DNA from: Pseudomonas hormoni
GTDB taxonomy: Bacteria > Pseudomonadota > Gammaproteobacteria > Pseudomonadales > Pseudomonadaceae
NCBI RefSeq assembly: GCF_018502625.1
Contig: NZ_CP075566.1
Span: 4,963,001 to 5,027,000, forward strand
DNA: 64,000 nucleotides
Direction of reading: 5' to 3'
Part shown: positions 47,065-56,513 of the stretch, piece after piece
Layout of the letters: every line of letters starts with the position of its first letter
Numbering within the stretch: the first letter of the stretch is position 1
Made by a program: the position numbers and the translations under genes
Notes under the pieces: generated by a model
Told to the model about the DNA's origin: nothing
Database searches by the model: none
Seen by the model: the letters and a program-made list of their open reading frames with translations, nothing else

Positions 47065-48276
47065 ATGCCCATTGCCTTGCTCGCGCTGACCCTCAGCGCC
47101 TTTGCCATCGGGACGACCGAGTTCGTCATCGTTGGCCTGTTACCCACGATAGGCGCGGACCTCGGCGTCAGCCTGCCGTCCGCCGGCCTGCTGGTCAGTC
47201 TCTACGCCCTGGGCGTTGCCATCGGCGCCCCGGTGCTGACCGCCCTCACCGGCAAAGTCCCGCGCAAACTGTTGCTGTTGTCACTGATGGTGCTGTTCAC
47301 CCTTGGCAACCTGCTGGCCTGGAAAGCGCCGAGCTACGAATCGCTGATCATTGCGCGGATCGTCACCGGCCTGGCCCACGGGGTGTTTTTCTCGATCGGT
47401 TCGACCATCGCCACCAGCCTGGTGCCGAAGGAAAAAGCCGCCAGCGCGATTGCGATCATGTTCACCGGCCTGACGGTCGCGCTGGTCACCGGCGTGCCAT
47501 TGGGGACGTTTATCGGTCAGCATTTCGGCTGGCGTGAAACCTTCCTCGCCGTCTCTGCATTGGGTGTGATCGCCTTCATCGGCAGCCTGCTCTACGTGCC
47601 GAAAAACATTGCCCACAGCAAACCGGCTTCGCTGTTGCAGCAATTGCAGGTGCTCAAGCAACCGCGTCTGCTGCTGGTGTATGCGATGACGGCGGTCGGT
47701 TACGGCGGCTCGTTCATCGCATTTACGTTCCTGGCGCCGATTCTTCAGGACATCTCCGGCTTCAGCGCCAGCACCGTCAGCCTGGTGTTGCTGGTCTATG
47801 GCATCTCGGTCGCGGTCGGGAACATCTGGGGCGGTAAACTGGCCGACAAACGCGGCCCGATCAGCGCCCTCAAAATCATCTTCGCCCTGCTCGCTGCCGT
47901 GCTGTTCGTGCTGACGTTCACCGCCGGCAACCCATGGCTGGCGCTGGCCACCGTGCTGGTCTGGGGCGCGGTCGCTTTCGGCAACGTGCCGGGTTTGCAG
48001 GTGTATGTGGTGCGTCAGGCCGAACATCACACGCCGCACGCGGTGGACGTGGCCTCTGGGCTGAACATCGCCGCGTTCAACCTCGGTATTGCCGGAGGTG
48101 CGTGGGGCGGTGGTTTGATCGTCGCTCACATGGGCCTGATCCACACCGCGTGGATCGGTGGTCTGGTGGTGCTGGTGGCGCTGGCGTTGACTGCGTGGAG
48201 CGGTCGTCTGGATCGTCTCGGCCCGGTGTACGCCGAACCGGCTGAAGGCTCGACCCGCATCGTCGCCGGTCATTGA
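47065..48276 (+). CDS. MFS transporter, DHA1 (AraJ/arabinose-efflux-like) family
   Basis: A 403-residue, 12-helix proton-driven exporter. 'AFAIGTTEFVIVGLLPTIGADLGVS' in TM1 is the AraJ/SotB signature. 'ALTGKVPRKLLLLSLMVLF' is the loop 2-3 motif A. 'GLTVALVTGVPLGTFIGQHFGWRETF' (in parts) is antiporter motif C. The substrate is likely a sugar or drug but cannot be specified. The ATG at 47065 has GGAG upstream; the frame is open back to 46987. No regulator is adjacent. Confidence 0.9.
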   Translation: MPIALLALTLSAFAIGTTEFVIVGLLPTIGADLGVSLPSAGLLVSLYALGVAIGAPVLTALTGKVPRKLLLLSLMVLFTLGNLLAWKAPSYESLIIARIVTGLAHGVFFSIGSTIATSLVPKEKAASAIAIMFTGLTVALVTGVPLGTFIGQHFGWRETFLAVSALGVIAFIGSLLYVPKNIAHSKPASLLQQLQVLKQPRLLLVYAMTAVGYGGSFIAFTFLAPILQDISGFSASTVSLVLLVYGISVAVGNIWGGKLADKRGPISALKIIFALLAAVLFVLTFTAGNPWLALATVLVWGAVAFGNVPGLQVYVVRQAEHHTPHAVDVASGLNIAAFNLGIAGGAWGGGLIVAHMGLIHTAWIGGLVVLVALALTAWSGRLDRLGPVYAEPAEGSTRIVAGH

Positions 48277-48281
48277 TTGCT

Positions 48282-48374
48282 CTTGTAGGAGCAAGGCTTG
48301 CCCGCGATGACGGCGTCACATTCAATGCTGATTGACTGATAAACCGACATCGCGAGCAAGCTTTGCTCCTACAG
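48282..48374. repeat. REPIN, class B variant
   Basis: TTGTAGGAGCAAGGCTTGCC and inverted GCAAGCTTTGCTCCTACA. The arms have diverged from the consensus (AAGG and CTTTG changes). Confidence 0.85.
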
Positions 48375-48482
48375 ATGCGAAAAATGGTGTGTTTACCGTC
48401 CGTAGTGCCGTCGAAACTTTCTCGCTTGCCCCGCAGTCATCAAAAGACCGGGGCAACCGAGGACCACCAGACGGGAGGCGAC

Positions 48483-49409
48483 ATGGCGGCGATTCACATT
48501 GGTATTTCAGGCTGGCGCTACACACCCTGGCGGGGCGACTTCTACCCGAAGGGGCTGACCCAGAAGCGCGAATTGCAGTTCGCGTCACGAGCGGTCAACA
48601 GCATCGAAATCAATGGATCGTTTTACGCCCTGCAACGGCCCGAACGTTACGCCGAGTGGTACGACGAAACCCCGGCAGACTTCGTCTTCAGCATCAAAGC
48701 CCCGCGCTTCATCACCCACATCAAACGCCTGCGGGATATCCACAAACCCTTGGCGAATTTCTTTGCCTCAGGGGTACTGGAACTCAAGGAAAAACTCGGA
48801 CCGGTTCTCTGGCAGTTTCCGCCCAGCTTCAAATTCGACGCCGAGCTGTTCGAACACTTTCTCGAGCAACTGCCCCACGACACCGAACAGGCCGCCACCC
48901 TCGCCCGCCAGCATGATTCGCACGTGACCGGTCACGCCAGCATGAGGGCGTACAAGAAAAAGCCTTTGCGCCATGCCGTCGAGATCAGAAACGACACCTT
49001 CGTCGACCCGGCGTTTGTCCGCCTGCTCAAACGCCACAACGTCGCCTTGGTCATCGCTGACACGGCCGGTAAATGGCCGTATCGCGAAGACATCACCAGC
49101 GACTTCGTCTACCTGCGTCTGCACGGTGCCGAAGAACTCTATGCCAGCGGTTACACCCCCGAAGCGCTGGAGCGCTGGGGCGAGCGGATCGACGCCTGGA
49201 ACCACGGCCGGCAACCCTCGGACCCGCAACTGATCGCACCGCGGCAAAAGCCCAAGGCGCGCAAATCCCGGGATGTGTTTTGCTATTTCGACAATGACAT
49301 CAAGGTCCGCGCGCCCTTCGATGCCCGCCGCTTGCTCGAACACTTTCATCTCGACAAGAGCCTCGCCACCTCCCCCGGCGAGCCTGCTGCCGAAGGGGTG
49401 CTGCCATGA
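48483..49409 (+). CDS. DUF72 family protein (YecE-like)
   Basis: A 308-residue TIM-barrel-like protein of the widespread DUF72 family. '[19 protein letters not shown]' at the N-terminus, '[13 protein letters not shown]', '[13 protein letters not shown]' and '[11 protein letters not shown]' are the family landmarks. Function is unknown. The ATG at 48483 has GGAGG five bases upstream. Its stop overlaps the next gene (ATGA), so it is the first gene of a four-gene unit with an EEP phosphodiesterase, ClsB and YbhN, which hints at a lipid or nucleic-acid link. Confidence 0.9.
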   Translation: MAAIHIGISGWRYTPWRGDFYPKGLTQKRELQFASRAVNSIEINGSFYALQRPERYAEWYDETPADFVFSIKAPRFITHIKRLRDIHKPLANFFASGVLELKEKLGPVLWQFPPSFKFDAELFEHFLEQLPHDTEQAATLARQHDSHVTGHASMRAYKKKPLRHAVEIRNDTFVDPAFVRLLKRHNVALVIADTAGKWPYREDITSDFVYLRLHGAEELYASGYTPEALERWGERIDAWNHGRQPSDPQLIAPRQKPKARKSRDVFCYFDNDIKVRAPFDARRLLEHFHLDKSLATSPGEPAAEGVLP

Positions 49410-50203
49410 ATGTGCCCGAGCCGTTCAGCGCCGCCGATGATCAGCCGCCAGCCATGGCCGCCGTGCGCCGCTTCACCGTGCTGACGGTCAACACGCACAA
49501 GGGTTTTACCGCGCTCAACCGGCGTTTCATCCTGCCGGAACTGCGTGAAGCGGTGCGCAGCGTGTCCGCCGACGTGGTGTTTTTGCAGGAAGTCCACGGC
49601 ACCCACGAACATCATCCCCGGCGCTACAGCAACTGGCCGACGATGCCCCAGTACGAATTTCTCGCCGACACGCTATGGCCGCAATTCGCCTACGGACGCA
49701 ACGCGGTGTACCCGGCGGGCGATCACGGCAATGCGTTGCTGTCGAAATTCCAGATCATTCGCCACGACAACCTCGACGTGTCCATCAGCGGACACGAGAA
49801 CCGCGGCATCCTGCATTGCGTATTGCGCCTGCCCGGCGACGGCCCGGAACTGCACGCCATCTGCGTCCATCTGGGGCTGCGCGAAACCCATCGCAACGAA
49901 CAGCTGAAGCTGCTGGTCCAGCGCCTCGAAGAATTGCCGACCGATGCCCCGGTGATTGTCGCCGGCGACTTCAACGACTGGCGCCAGCGCGCCGATGCGC
50001 TGCTCAAGCCCTGTGGTTTGCGCGAGGTGTTCGCCGAACACCACGGCAAACCGGCGCGCAGTTTTCCGGCTCGAATGCCTGCCTTGCGCCTGGACCGCAT
50101 CTACGTGCGCAACCTCAAGGCCAGCCACCCGAAAGTCCTGGCGGCGCGGCCCTGGTCACACCTTTCCGACCACGCACCGCTATCGGTGGAGATCGAGCTA
50201 TGA
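49406..50203 (+). CDS. ybhP: Endonuclease/exonuclease/phosphatase family protein (YbhP-like)
   Basis: A 265-residue metal-dependent phosphodiesterase of the EEP fold. 'VVFLQEVHG' provides the catalytic Glu, '[17 protein letters not shown]' the Asp-x-Asn pair, and '[12 protein letters not shown]' the terminal Asp-His. No signal peptide is evident. It overlaps DUF72 upstream and clsB downstream by four bases each. The order ybhP-clsB(ybhO)-ybhN is the same as in E. coli. The substrate might be a phospholipid head group or nucleic acid. Confidence 0.88.
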   Translation: MNVPEPFSAADDQPPAMAAVRRFTVLTVNTHKGFTALNRRFILPELREAVRSVSADVVFLQEVHGTHEHHPRRYSNWPTMPQYEFLADTLWPQFAYGRNAVYPAGDHGNALLSKFQIIRHDNLDVSISGHENRGILHCVLRLPGDGPELHAICVHLGLRETHRNEQLKLLVQRLEELPTDAPVIVAGDFNDWRQRADALLKPCGLREVFAEHHGKPARSFPARMPALRLDRIYVRNLKASHPKVLAARPWSHLSDHAPLSVEIEL

Positions 50204-51495
50204 GCAGCGCTCCGATGGAGAAAACCACCGTGGAACACGTGTCCACCAACCCGCCGATCCGTGAGCCCGGCGTGGTCGACGTCCAATACGGCTGGCAGGG
50301 CAACAACCTGGTGGAACTGCTGGAAAACGGTGAAGGGTATTTTCCGCGGGTGTTCGAGGCCATGCGCCAGGCCAAGACTGAAATCCTCCTGGAAACCTTC
50401 ATCGTGTTCGAGGACAAGGTTGGCAACGAGCTGCAGCAAGTGCTGATCGAGGCGGCGCAGCGCGGCGTGCGGGTCACCGCCAGCCTCGACGGTTTCGGTT
50501 GCGGCGAGCTGACGACCGGCTATCTCACGGCATTGAGCGAGGCCGGCGTGCGCATTCAGATATTTGACCCGGCGCCGAAACGTCTTGGCTTTCGCACCAA
50601 CTGGTTCCGGCGCCTGCACCGCAAGATTGTGGTGGTCGACGGCACGGTCGCGTTTATCGGCGGGATCAATTTTTCCGCCGACCATCTTGCCGACTTCGGC
50701 CCCGAGGCCAAGCAGGATTACTCGGTTGAAGTGCAAGGCCCGGCGGTGGCCGACATTCATCATTTCGCCCTGCTGCAAAGCGGCCGCCCGGCGCGGGCCA
50801 AATATTGGTGGCAGCGGCGCCGGCAGCGGCGTTCGGAACTGGCCTTCAGCGACCACGATGGCCAGGTCCGTTTGGTGTACCGCGACAACGGCGATCACCA
50901 GACCGATATCGAAGAGGTTTATCGACAAGTGCTGCGCAGTGCCCAGCGCCGCGTGGTCATCGCCAACGCCTATTTCTTCCCGGGCTATCGCCTGCTGCGC
51001 GAGATACGCAACGCCGCTCGCCGTGGTGTCGAGGTGCGGCTGATTCTGCAAGGTCAGCCGGACATGATGGTGGCCAAACTGGCGGCGCGCATGACCTATG
51101 ACTACTTGCTCAAGGCCGGTGTGCAGATCCACGAATATTGCGAGCGCCCGCTGCACGGCAAAGTCGCGCTGGTGGACGAGGACTGGAGCACCGTCGGTTC
51201 GAGCAACCTCGACCCGCTGAGCCTGTCGATGAACCTGGAAGCCAACGTGCTGATCCGCGATCGCGCCTTCAACCGCGATTTGTTCGAACGCCTCGAAACG
51301 CTGAGCAACAACCACTGCAAAGCCATGTGTGCGGACAAATCCCCGCGCGGCCGGGTCTGGCACATGACCGTCGGTTTCCTGGTGTTTCACTTCCTGCGGC
51401 ACTTCCCGGCGTGGGCCGGCTGGCTGCCGGCGCACAAGCCGCGCCTGAAACCCTTCACCCACCTCGACGGAGGCGACCATCATGAACCGCGTTGA
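50200..51495 (+). CDS. clsB: Cardiolipin synthase B
   Basis: A 431-residue phospholipase D superfamily enzyme with two HKD motifs: '[20 protein letters not shown]' near 145 and '[20 protein letters not shown]' near 320. It condenses phosphatidylglycerol molecules, or phosphatidylglycerol with other alcohols, into cardiolipin-type lipids. The frame is open upstream inside ybhP, but the ATG at 50200 with GGAG eight bases away gives the conserved start. The C-terminus overlaps ybhN by 14 bp. A hydrophobic '[20 protein letters not shown]' near the end may bind membrane. Confidence 0.93.
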   Translation: MSSAPMEKTTVEHVSTNPPIREPGVVDVQYGWQGNNLVELLENGEGYFPRVFEAMRQAKTEILLETFIVFEDKVGNELQQVLIEAAQRGVRVTASLDGFGCGELTTGYLTALSEAGVRIQIFDPAPKRLGFRTNWFRRLHRKIVVVDGTVAFIGGINFSADHLADFGPEAKQDYSVEVQGPAVADIHHFALLQSGRPARAKYWWQRRRQRRSELAFSDHDGQVRLVYRDNGDHQTDIEEVYRQVLRSAQRRVVIANAYFFPGYRLLREIRNAARRGVEVRLILQGQPDMMVAKLAARMTYDYLLKAGVQIHEYCERPLHGKVALVDEDWSTVGSSNLDPLSLSMNLEANVLIRDRAFNRDLFERLETLSNNHCKAMCADKSPRGRVWHMTVGFLVFHFLRHFPAWAGWLPAHKPRLKPFTHLDGGDHHEPR

Positions 51496-52468
51496 AGCGC
51501 ACTCGGCGCCTCACGCCGACAGCCAGCACAAGTCGCGTTTGAGCCGCTGGAAAAAACCGCTGACGATGCTGTTTTTCCTGGCGCTGATCGTGCTGTTCAC
51601 GATGCTGGCCCAGCGCATCGAATGGAGCGAGGTGTTCGACAACCTTGCCGACTTCAAAGTGCGCACGCTGATCATTGCCTCCGGGCTGACGCTGGTGAGT
51701 TTTCTGGTGTACGCCTGCTTCGACCTGATCGGCCGCACCTACATTCGCCAGGACCTGACCTGGAAGCAGATTCTGCCGGTGGGCATCATCAGCTACGCCT
51801 TCAATCTCAACCTCAGCGCCTGGGTCGGCGGCATCGCCATGCGTTATCGCCTGTACTCGCGACTCGGCGTGAGCAAAAGCAATATCGCGAAAATCCTCGG
51901 CCTGAGCCTGGCGACGAACTGGTTCGGCTACATGGTGATTGCCGGCGCGGTGTTCAGCAGCGGACTGGTGCGCATGCCGCCCGGATGGAAACTCAGCAGT
52001 GGTGCGTTGCAAGGTGTGGGGATTTTGTTGTTGCTGGTGAGCGCGGGTTATCTGGCGGCGTGCCGGTTTTCCACGCGACGCGAGTGGGCCATTCGGGGCG
52101 TGGAAATCAACCTGCCTTCCTTGCGCATGGCGGTGCTGCAATTGGCACTCGGTGCGCTGAATTGGTCGTTGATGGCAGCGGTGATTTTCACCTTGCTGCC
52201 GAGCAAACTGGATTATCCGCTGGTGCTCGGGGTGTTGCTGATCAGCGCCATCGCCGGAGTCATCACGCACATTCCGGCGGGGCTCGGGGTGCTGGAGGCG
52301 GTGTTTGTGGCGTTGCTGCAGCATGAGGTGTCGCGGGGGAGCCTGGTGGCGGGATTGCTGGCGTATCGGGCGATTTATTTCATCTTGCCGTTGCTGATTA
52401 CGTTGGTGATGTACTTGATCGTCGAGGCCAAGGCGAAGTCGCTGCGGATTGCGAAAAAGCCCAAGTAA
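51482..52468 (+). CDS. ybhN: YbhN-like lysylphosphatidylglycerol-synthase-type membrane protein
   Basis: A 328-residue UPF0104/LPG-synthase transmembrane-domain protein with seven to eight helices ('LTMLFFLALIVLFTMLAQ', 'TLIIASGLTLVSFLVYACFDLIG' and others) and the conserved 'HIPAGLGVLEAVFVALL' near 270-286. It lacks the soluble aminoacyl-transferase domain of MprF, so it is a flippase-like or accessory module. It is the last gene of the DUF72-ybhP-clsB unit, which supports a role with cardiolipin. Confidence 0.9.
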   Translation: MNRVEAHSAPHADSQHKSRLSRWKKPLTMLFFLALIVLFTMLAQRIEWSEVFDNLADFKVRTLIIASGLTLVSFLVYACFDLIGRTYIRQDLTWKQILPVGIISYAFNLNLSAWVGGIAMRYRLYSRLGVSKSNIAKILGLSLATNWFGYMVIAGAVFSSGLVRMPPGWKLSSGALQGVGILLLLVSAGYLAACRFSTRREWAIRGVEINLPSLRMAVLQLALGALNWSLMAAVIFTLLPSKLDYPLVLGVLLISAIAGVITHIPAGLGVLEAVFVALLQHEVSRGSLVAGLLAYRAIYFILPLLITLVMYLIVEAKAKSLRIAKKPK

Positions 52469-52476
52469 TAACGGCT

Positions 52477-52584
52477 CTTGTGGCGAGGGAGCTTGCTCCC
52501 GCTGGGTCGCGAAGCGGCCCCCTTTATCTCTGAAAAGAAGAGGACTGCTACGCAGTCCAGCGGGAGCAAGCTCCCTCGCCACAA
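52477..52584. repeat. REPIN, class A
   Basis: Inverted class A pair between the convergent ybhN and hydrolase genes; the right arm ends two bases before the hydrolase stop. Confidence 0.9.
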
Positions 52585-52585
52585 A

Positions 52586-53344
52586 TCACTTGGATTGAAT
52601 AATGCTCAACCGCTCACCCACCACCATCTCGGTAATCCAGTCCACCAGAATCGAGGTGTACGCCTGCTGTGAAACCGGCTCGCTCAACGCATGATCGGCA
52701 CCGTCGATAATGCGGTGCGTCAGCGAATGCGTCTGTTGGCACGCGGCGCGGTAGCTCATGATCGTTGCGTGTGGCACGTAGTCGTCGGATTCAGACTCCA
52801 CCAACAGCACATCCCCGGTAAATTGCGAACAGGCATGCAACGCGCGATTGCTATCGGCGCGAACCAGCGTGCTGCGGTAATCACGCAAATCCATCTTGTC
52901 CAGATCGCGCTTGGGCGTATGCCATTGCTCGTCGCGATACAGCGCCGGCACCCGCAGCGCCAGCCAGCGGACCGGACGCAATGAAGTCAGGATCGACGCC
53001 AGGTAACCGCCATAACTGGTGCCGACCACGGCAATCGCCGAGGTATCGAGCGCCGGGTGCGCGAGCAATCGGTCGTACGCCGCCAGCAGGTCGCGCAGGT
53101 TGTCTTCGCGGGAGACTCGCGTCAGCGAAATGCCGGTGCCGCCGGTGTGCCCGCGCAAGTCGAACGTCAGGCACACGCAGCCGAGACCGGCTATGCCTTT
53201 GGCCCGCTCAAGGTCGCGTTCCTGGCTGCCACCCCAGCCGTGCACGAAGAGCACGCCGGGGACTTTCGACTTGGGGCTGAGAAAAGTCCCGATCATCTGT
53301 TCATCGTCGATGTCGATCTGAATGGTTTCGCTTCTAGCCGTCAT
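52586..53344 (-). CDS. Alpha/beta hydrolase (dienelactone-hydrolase/acyl-peptidase-like)
   Basis: A 252-residue serine hydrolase. 'VLFVHGWGGSQERD' forms the oxyanion region, 'VVGTSYGGYLAS' carries the nucleophile Ser near 112, 'LLVESESDDYVP' the acid, and 'IDGADHALS' the His. No signal peptide. Its start overlaps the end of the DUF3182 gene by 11 bp, so the pair is co-transcribed. The natural ester or amide is unknown. Confidence 0.88.
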   Translation of the reverse strand: MTARSETIQIDIDDEQMIGTFLSPKSKVPGVLFVHGWGGSQERDLERAKGIAGLGCVCLTFDLRGHTGGTGISLTRVSREDNLRDLLAAYDRLLAHPALDTSAIAVVGTSYGGYLASILTSLRPVRWLALRVPALYRDEQWHTPKRDLDKMDLRDYRSTLVRADSNRALHACSQFTGDVLLVESESDDYVPHATIMSYRAACQQTHSLTHRIIDGADHALSEPVSQQAYTSILVDWITEMVVGERLSIIQSK

Positions 53345-54443
53345 AGGATTGGACCGTTACGTACTTGAGAAGAAATTCACTGTTTTGCGCCGGCCCGCGG
53401 TACACCTCGATGGCATCCGACGGCAGCGCCTGATCGATGTAGGTTTCCACCGAAGACACGCGGATGGCGCGCATGCCCGGGTGATTGACGAAACTCTGCA
53501 ACGCCGCCACTTCCGCGCTGCTCGCGCCGCCCATGCGCCAGGACTGTTCGAGCACGCCACTGCGCTGCCGGCCGTTCGTGTCCAGGCCTTGCGCGATGTC
53601 GTAGTTGCGCCGCGACGCGTAGAAACCGGGATAGGCCTCATCCGCGGCGTTGTCGAACACCTGTGCTTGCCGGATCGCCAATCGCACCTCATCCGGCAGA
53701 TCCAGCTCGAGCAAGTCGTCGTAGTTACCCTGCACCACGAGCAGGTTGGACCCACCATAAACCTGCTCGCCCTGACCATCTTTGGTCAAGTATTGATCAC
53801 CGCAGTAGCTCAATACTTTGTCGCCGATGAAGCTTTGGCCGACGCTGTGGGTCACCACGTCGGTCAGGTCCTGTTCCAGCACCACGCCTTCGGTGAACAG
53901 CGTTTGGGCATCGGGTCTGGCAAGGACTGCGTCGAACTGATCAAGGCTGTTGATCACCTCCTGACCCCGCCCGGCACAGGCATGAATCGGCTTGAGGCGA
54001 ATCGGGCCGCTGTAGAGCAAGTGTTCCGCCGCAGGACGCGCATCGTCGAGGGAAAACACGCTGAGGCCATCAAGCACCACACTGCGCACCCGTTCGGAAA
54101 ACAGCGGCGACCAACCTTGCGGGGCATGAGCGTTTTTGTTGCGCAGGCCGTGGCTGATGGCTTTGGTGCAGATGAAATCATGCTCGACGTAGCCACCCCA
54201 CAAATCCTCCGGTCCGCTGACTCCGAGCTGTCGCGCGGCAGCGGCACCGACCAGGGTTTGGGTGGGCAACAGATAAAGGTCTCGACCGCTGTGCCGTTCG
54301 CGGTCGTAACTGCCACCGAATTTGAGCCCGAGGATATGCGCCAGCCAACGGGCCAGCGCGCGATTGGTTTCGACTTCATGTTGTGGCGCGTCGGGGCGCA
54401 CTGAATGGGCGACTACCAGTTTTTTGCGGTTTGTTGGGGTCAT
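53334..54443 (-). CDS. DUF3182 family protein, possibly ATP-grasp-like
   Basis: A 369-residue cytoplasmic protein of DUF3182. The centre has features I associate with ATP-grasp ligases: 'IRLKPIHACAGRGQEVI' near 150-166 with a Lys, 'GVVLEQDLTDVVTHSVGQSFIGDKVLSYCGDQYL' (in parts), and 'YGGSNLLVVQG'. Only the DUF3182 assignment is established; the enzyme reading is inference. It overlaps the hydrolase gene downstream, so a ligase-hydrolase pair acting on one bond type is conceivable. Confidence 0.82.
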   Translation of the reverse strand: MTPTNRKKLVVAHSVRPDAPQHEVETNRALARWLAHILGLKFGGSYDRERHSGRDLYLLPTQTLVGAAAARQLGVSGPEDLWGGYVEHDFICTKAISHGLRNKNAHAPQGWSPLFSERVRSVVLDGLSVFSLDDARPAAEHLLYSGPIRLKPIHACAGRGQEVINSLDQFDAVLARPDAQTLFTEGVVLEQDLTDVVTHSVGQSFIGDKVLSYCGDQYLTKDGQGEQVYGGSNLLVVQGNYDDLLELDLPDEVRLAIRQAQVFDNAADEAYPGFYASRRNYDIAQGLDTNGRQRSGVLEQSWRMGGASSAEVAALQSFVNHPGMRAIRVSSVETYIDQALPSDAIEVYRGPAQNSEFLLKYVTVQSYDG

Positions 54444-54494
54444 GCGTCCCCCTTCAATCGGCGCTAGATGAATGTAGTTGTAGGGGTGCAGAGA

Positions 54495-54677
54495 TCAGGC
54501 CAACGGTGGCGGGACTGAAAGGTTCAGCAATTCAACCAGTTGCCGAAACGGTGATAGCACTGAGCCTGTCTCATTCTGCACGACACCTGATTCAGTTCCG
54601 GCAATTTGCACGACCCAGGCCTCGCGCAGCTCTAATGTGGGAGCAACTGTCTTCACCCTGCCATTCGTCATCGCCAT
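54495..54677 (-). CDS. Possible 60-residue small protein upstream of the DUF3182 gene
   Basis: An open frame of 60 codons in the 264-bp gap between the DUF3182 gene and the FtrA-like regulator. It encodes a soluble peptide ('EAWVVQIAGTESGVVQ...PFRQLVELLNLSVPPPLA'). Third-position GC is lower than in neighbouring genes and no good ribosome binding site is seen. It may be real, a decayed gene end or chance. Confidence 0.22.
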   Translation of the reverse strand: MAMTNGRVKTVAPTLELREAWVVQIAGTESGVVQNETGSVLSPFRQLVELLNLSVPPPLA

Positions 54678-54707
54678 TCGGTGCCGTCTCTCAGCATGGC
54701 GTTCTGG

Positions 54708-55700
54708 CTAACGAGCCACGGTTGAGGGCGTAACACCAAACCGCGCCCGATAATCACTCGGCGCCAGCCCGGTTATCTTCTTGAACGTCGCGCGAAAGGC
54801 GCTCGGGTCCTGATAGCCCACGGTCCAGGCAATGTGATCGATGGTGCCGTTGGTGAATTCAAGCATTTCCCGGGCCTTGCCGACCCGCAGGTGCTGGCAG
54901 TACTCGGTGGGTTTCAACCCGGTCGCCGCGCGGAATCGGCGCAGGAACGTGCGCTCTTCCAGCCCTGCCCGTTCGGCCATCGCCGTCAGCGACACATCCG
55001 TCGCCCCGGTGCTTTGCAGCCAGTGCTGAACCTTGAGAATCGAGGCGTCGCCATGGCTGAGAATAGGTGAAAAATTACTGCCGCATTCGCTCGCGCTGTC
55101 GCTGTGTTCTACCACCAGAAAACGCGCCGTGCCGGTGGCGATACTCGGTCCCAACAGTCGGTCGACCAGACGCAGACCCAGCTCGGACCAGGCCATCAAC
55201 CCGGCGGTGGTAATCAGGTCGCCGTCGTCGACGATCGGTGTGTCGGCCTTGAGTCTGATCGCCGGGTAACGCTCGGCGAATGCCTTGGCCGAGGTCCAGT
55301 GGGTGGTGGCGCTGCGGCCGTCGAGCAGACCGCTTTCGGCCAATAGAATCGAGCCCACGCAGACACCGCCGAGGGTCGCGCCTTGTGCATGTTGCTGCCG
55401 AATCCAGCTCAGCAAGCCTTGCGGCGCCTGGCCTTCGGAAAAACCGCCAATCGACGGCGGGATCAACACCGCCACCAATGCACCGTCCGGCGCGGGATGG
55501 CTGTCGTAGACGCGCTTGGGTGCCTGATCGCCATCGACTTGCCAATGGCTGACCCGCAACAGCGGTAACTGCGACGCCTGATGGTCGGCGGCAATCCGGT
55601 TCGCCACCCCGAACAAGTCCGTCAGCCCGTGCACCGCCGCCATCTGTGCGCCCGGATAAATCAGCACGCCCAGCTCGGCGATTGCCCTTTGTGCGTCCAT
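54708..55700 (-). CDS. ftrA: GlxA/FtrA-type AraC-family transcriptional regulator
   Basis: A 330-residue regulator. An N-terminal DJ-1/PfpI (class I amidotransferase-like) domain (about 5-190), with 'GATLGGVCVGSILLAESGLLDGR' at the nucleophile elbow, is followed by an AraC helix-turn-helix pair (about 225-325), with 'GLEERTFLRRFRAATGLKPTEYCQHLRV' (in parts) and 'YQDPSAFRATFKKITGLAPSDYR'. The ATG at 55700 is preferred; the same frame runs on antisense through the next gene to 56462 by chance. It is divergent from an isochorismatase-type hydrolase 102 bp away, probably its target. The symbol is by family only. Confidence 0.88.
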   Translation of the reverse strand: MDAQRAIAELGVLIYPGAQMAAVHGLTDLFGVANRIAADHQASQLPLLRVSHWQVDGDQAPKRVYDSHPAPDGALVAVLIPPSIGGFSEGQAPQGLLSWIRQQHAQGATLGGVCVGSILLAESGLLDGRSATTHWTSAKAFAERYPAIRLKADTPIVDDGDLITTAGLMAWSELGLRLVDRLLGPSIATGTARFLVVEHSDSASECGSNFSPILSHGDASILKVQHWLQSTGATDVSLTAMAERAGLEERTFLRRFRAATGLKPTEYCQHLRVGKAREMLEFTNGTIDHIAWTVGYQDPSAFRATFKKITGLAPSDYRARFGVTPSTVAR

Positions 55701-55802
55701 TGTCAGTTTTCCCCCTTCTATTGTCGGTGCGGCCAATCCTCGGACGGCCTGCCAGACCCGATACTTCATTCCACACCCAACACACACTTCGAGGAAACAG
55801 TC

Positions 55803-56357
55803 ATGGCCAAGCAAGCACTCATCGTAGTCGATATCCAAAACGACTACTTCCCCCAAGGCAAGTGGCCACTGGTCGGCGCGGATGCTGCTGCGGACAATGC
55901 CGTACGCCTGCTCAAAGCCTTCCGCGATGCCGGTGATTCGGTGGTGCACATCCGTCACGAATTCACTTCCGACGAAGCACCATTTTTCACTCCGGGCTCC
56001 GAAGGCGCGAAGCTGCACCCCAAAGTCCTCAACCGTGCCGACGAGCCGGTGGTGCTCAAGCATTTCGTCAACTCGTTCCGCGAAACCGAACTGAAGTCGA
56101 TCCTCGACGAACAAGACATCAAGGAACTGGTGGTGGTCGGCAGCATGAGCCACATGTGCGTCGACGGCATTACCCGCGCAGCCGCCGACATGGGTTACGC
56201 CGTCACGGTCATTCACGACGCCTGCGCCTCCCGTGACCTGGAGTTCAACGGTATCACCGTTCCGGCCGCCCACGTTCACGCCGCGTTCATGTCGGCCCTG
56301 GGTTTTGCCTATGCCAGCGTGGTGTCCACCGACGAGTTCGTGGCGGCCAGCCGCTAA
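55803..56357 (+). CDS. Isochorismatase-family cysteine hydrolase
   Basis: A 184-residue cysteine hydrolase. The catalytic triad is visible as Asp in 'VVDIQNDYFPQGK', Lys in 'VVLKHFVNSF' and Cys in 'VGSMSHMCVDGITRAAADMGY'. This clan includes nicotinamidases, ureidoacrylate and other amide hydrolases; the exact substrate is not evident. It is divergent from the FtrA-like regulator, a common regulator-target layout. It has its own terminator downstream. Confidence 0.9.
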   Translation: MAKQALIVVDIQNDYFPQGKWPLVGADAAADNAVRLLKAFRDAGDSVVHIRHEFTSDEAPFFTPGSEGAKLHPKVLNRADEPVVLKHFVNSFRETELKSILDEQDIKELVVVGSMSHMCVDGITRAAADMGYAVTVIHDACASRDLEFNGITVPAAHVHAAFMSALGFAYASVVSTDEFVAASR

Positions 56358-56399
56358 GGTTTTTCGTCGAGCGTTTACAAGTCGACGCCCCAGAAAAAT

Positions 56400-56438
56400 G
56401 AAAGGCCGGTAGCGTTCATACGCTACTGGCCTTCTTTT
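56400..56438 (+). terminator. Rho-independent terminator
   Basis: A long stem AAGGCC.GTAGCG / CGCTAC.GGCCTT with a short loop, followed by TCTTTTG, 45 bp after the hydrolase stop. Confidence 0.85.
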
Positions 56439-56467
56439 GTTCCGCCCTTGCCTGCCCGTCACAAAAT

Positions 56468-56479
56468 CTCACGCGTGAG
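56468..56479. promoter_or_regulatory. Palindromic operator candidate, copy 1
   Basis: CTCACGCGTGAG, a perfect 12-bp palindrome, just upstream of the candidate -35 of the yjf-like operon. An identical copy lies 46 bp further on. Confidence 0.65.
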
Positions 56480-56482
56480 CTA

Positions 56483-56511
56483 TTGAGGGCAGCGAAAATT
56501 GCCTGTAGTGT
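56483..56511 (+). promoter_or_regulatory. Candidate promoter of the yjf/PspA-like operon
   Basis: TTGAGG, exactly 17 bp, then TAGTGT. It lies precisely between the two identical palindromes, so a protein bound to both could enclose or loop out the promoter. Confidence 0.5.
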
Positions 56512-56513
56512 TT

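Noticed and set aside
55701..56462. N-terminal extension of the FtrA-like regulator (584-residue frame)
   Set aside because: The extension is the exact antisense of the isochorismatase-type gene, whose catalytic Asp/Lys/Cys are intact; the regulator domain starts normally at 55700.
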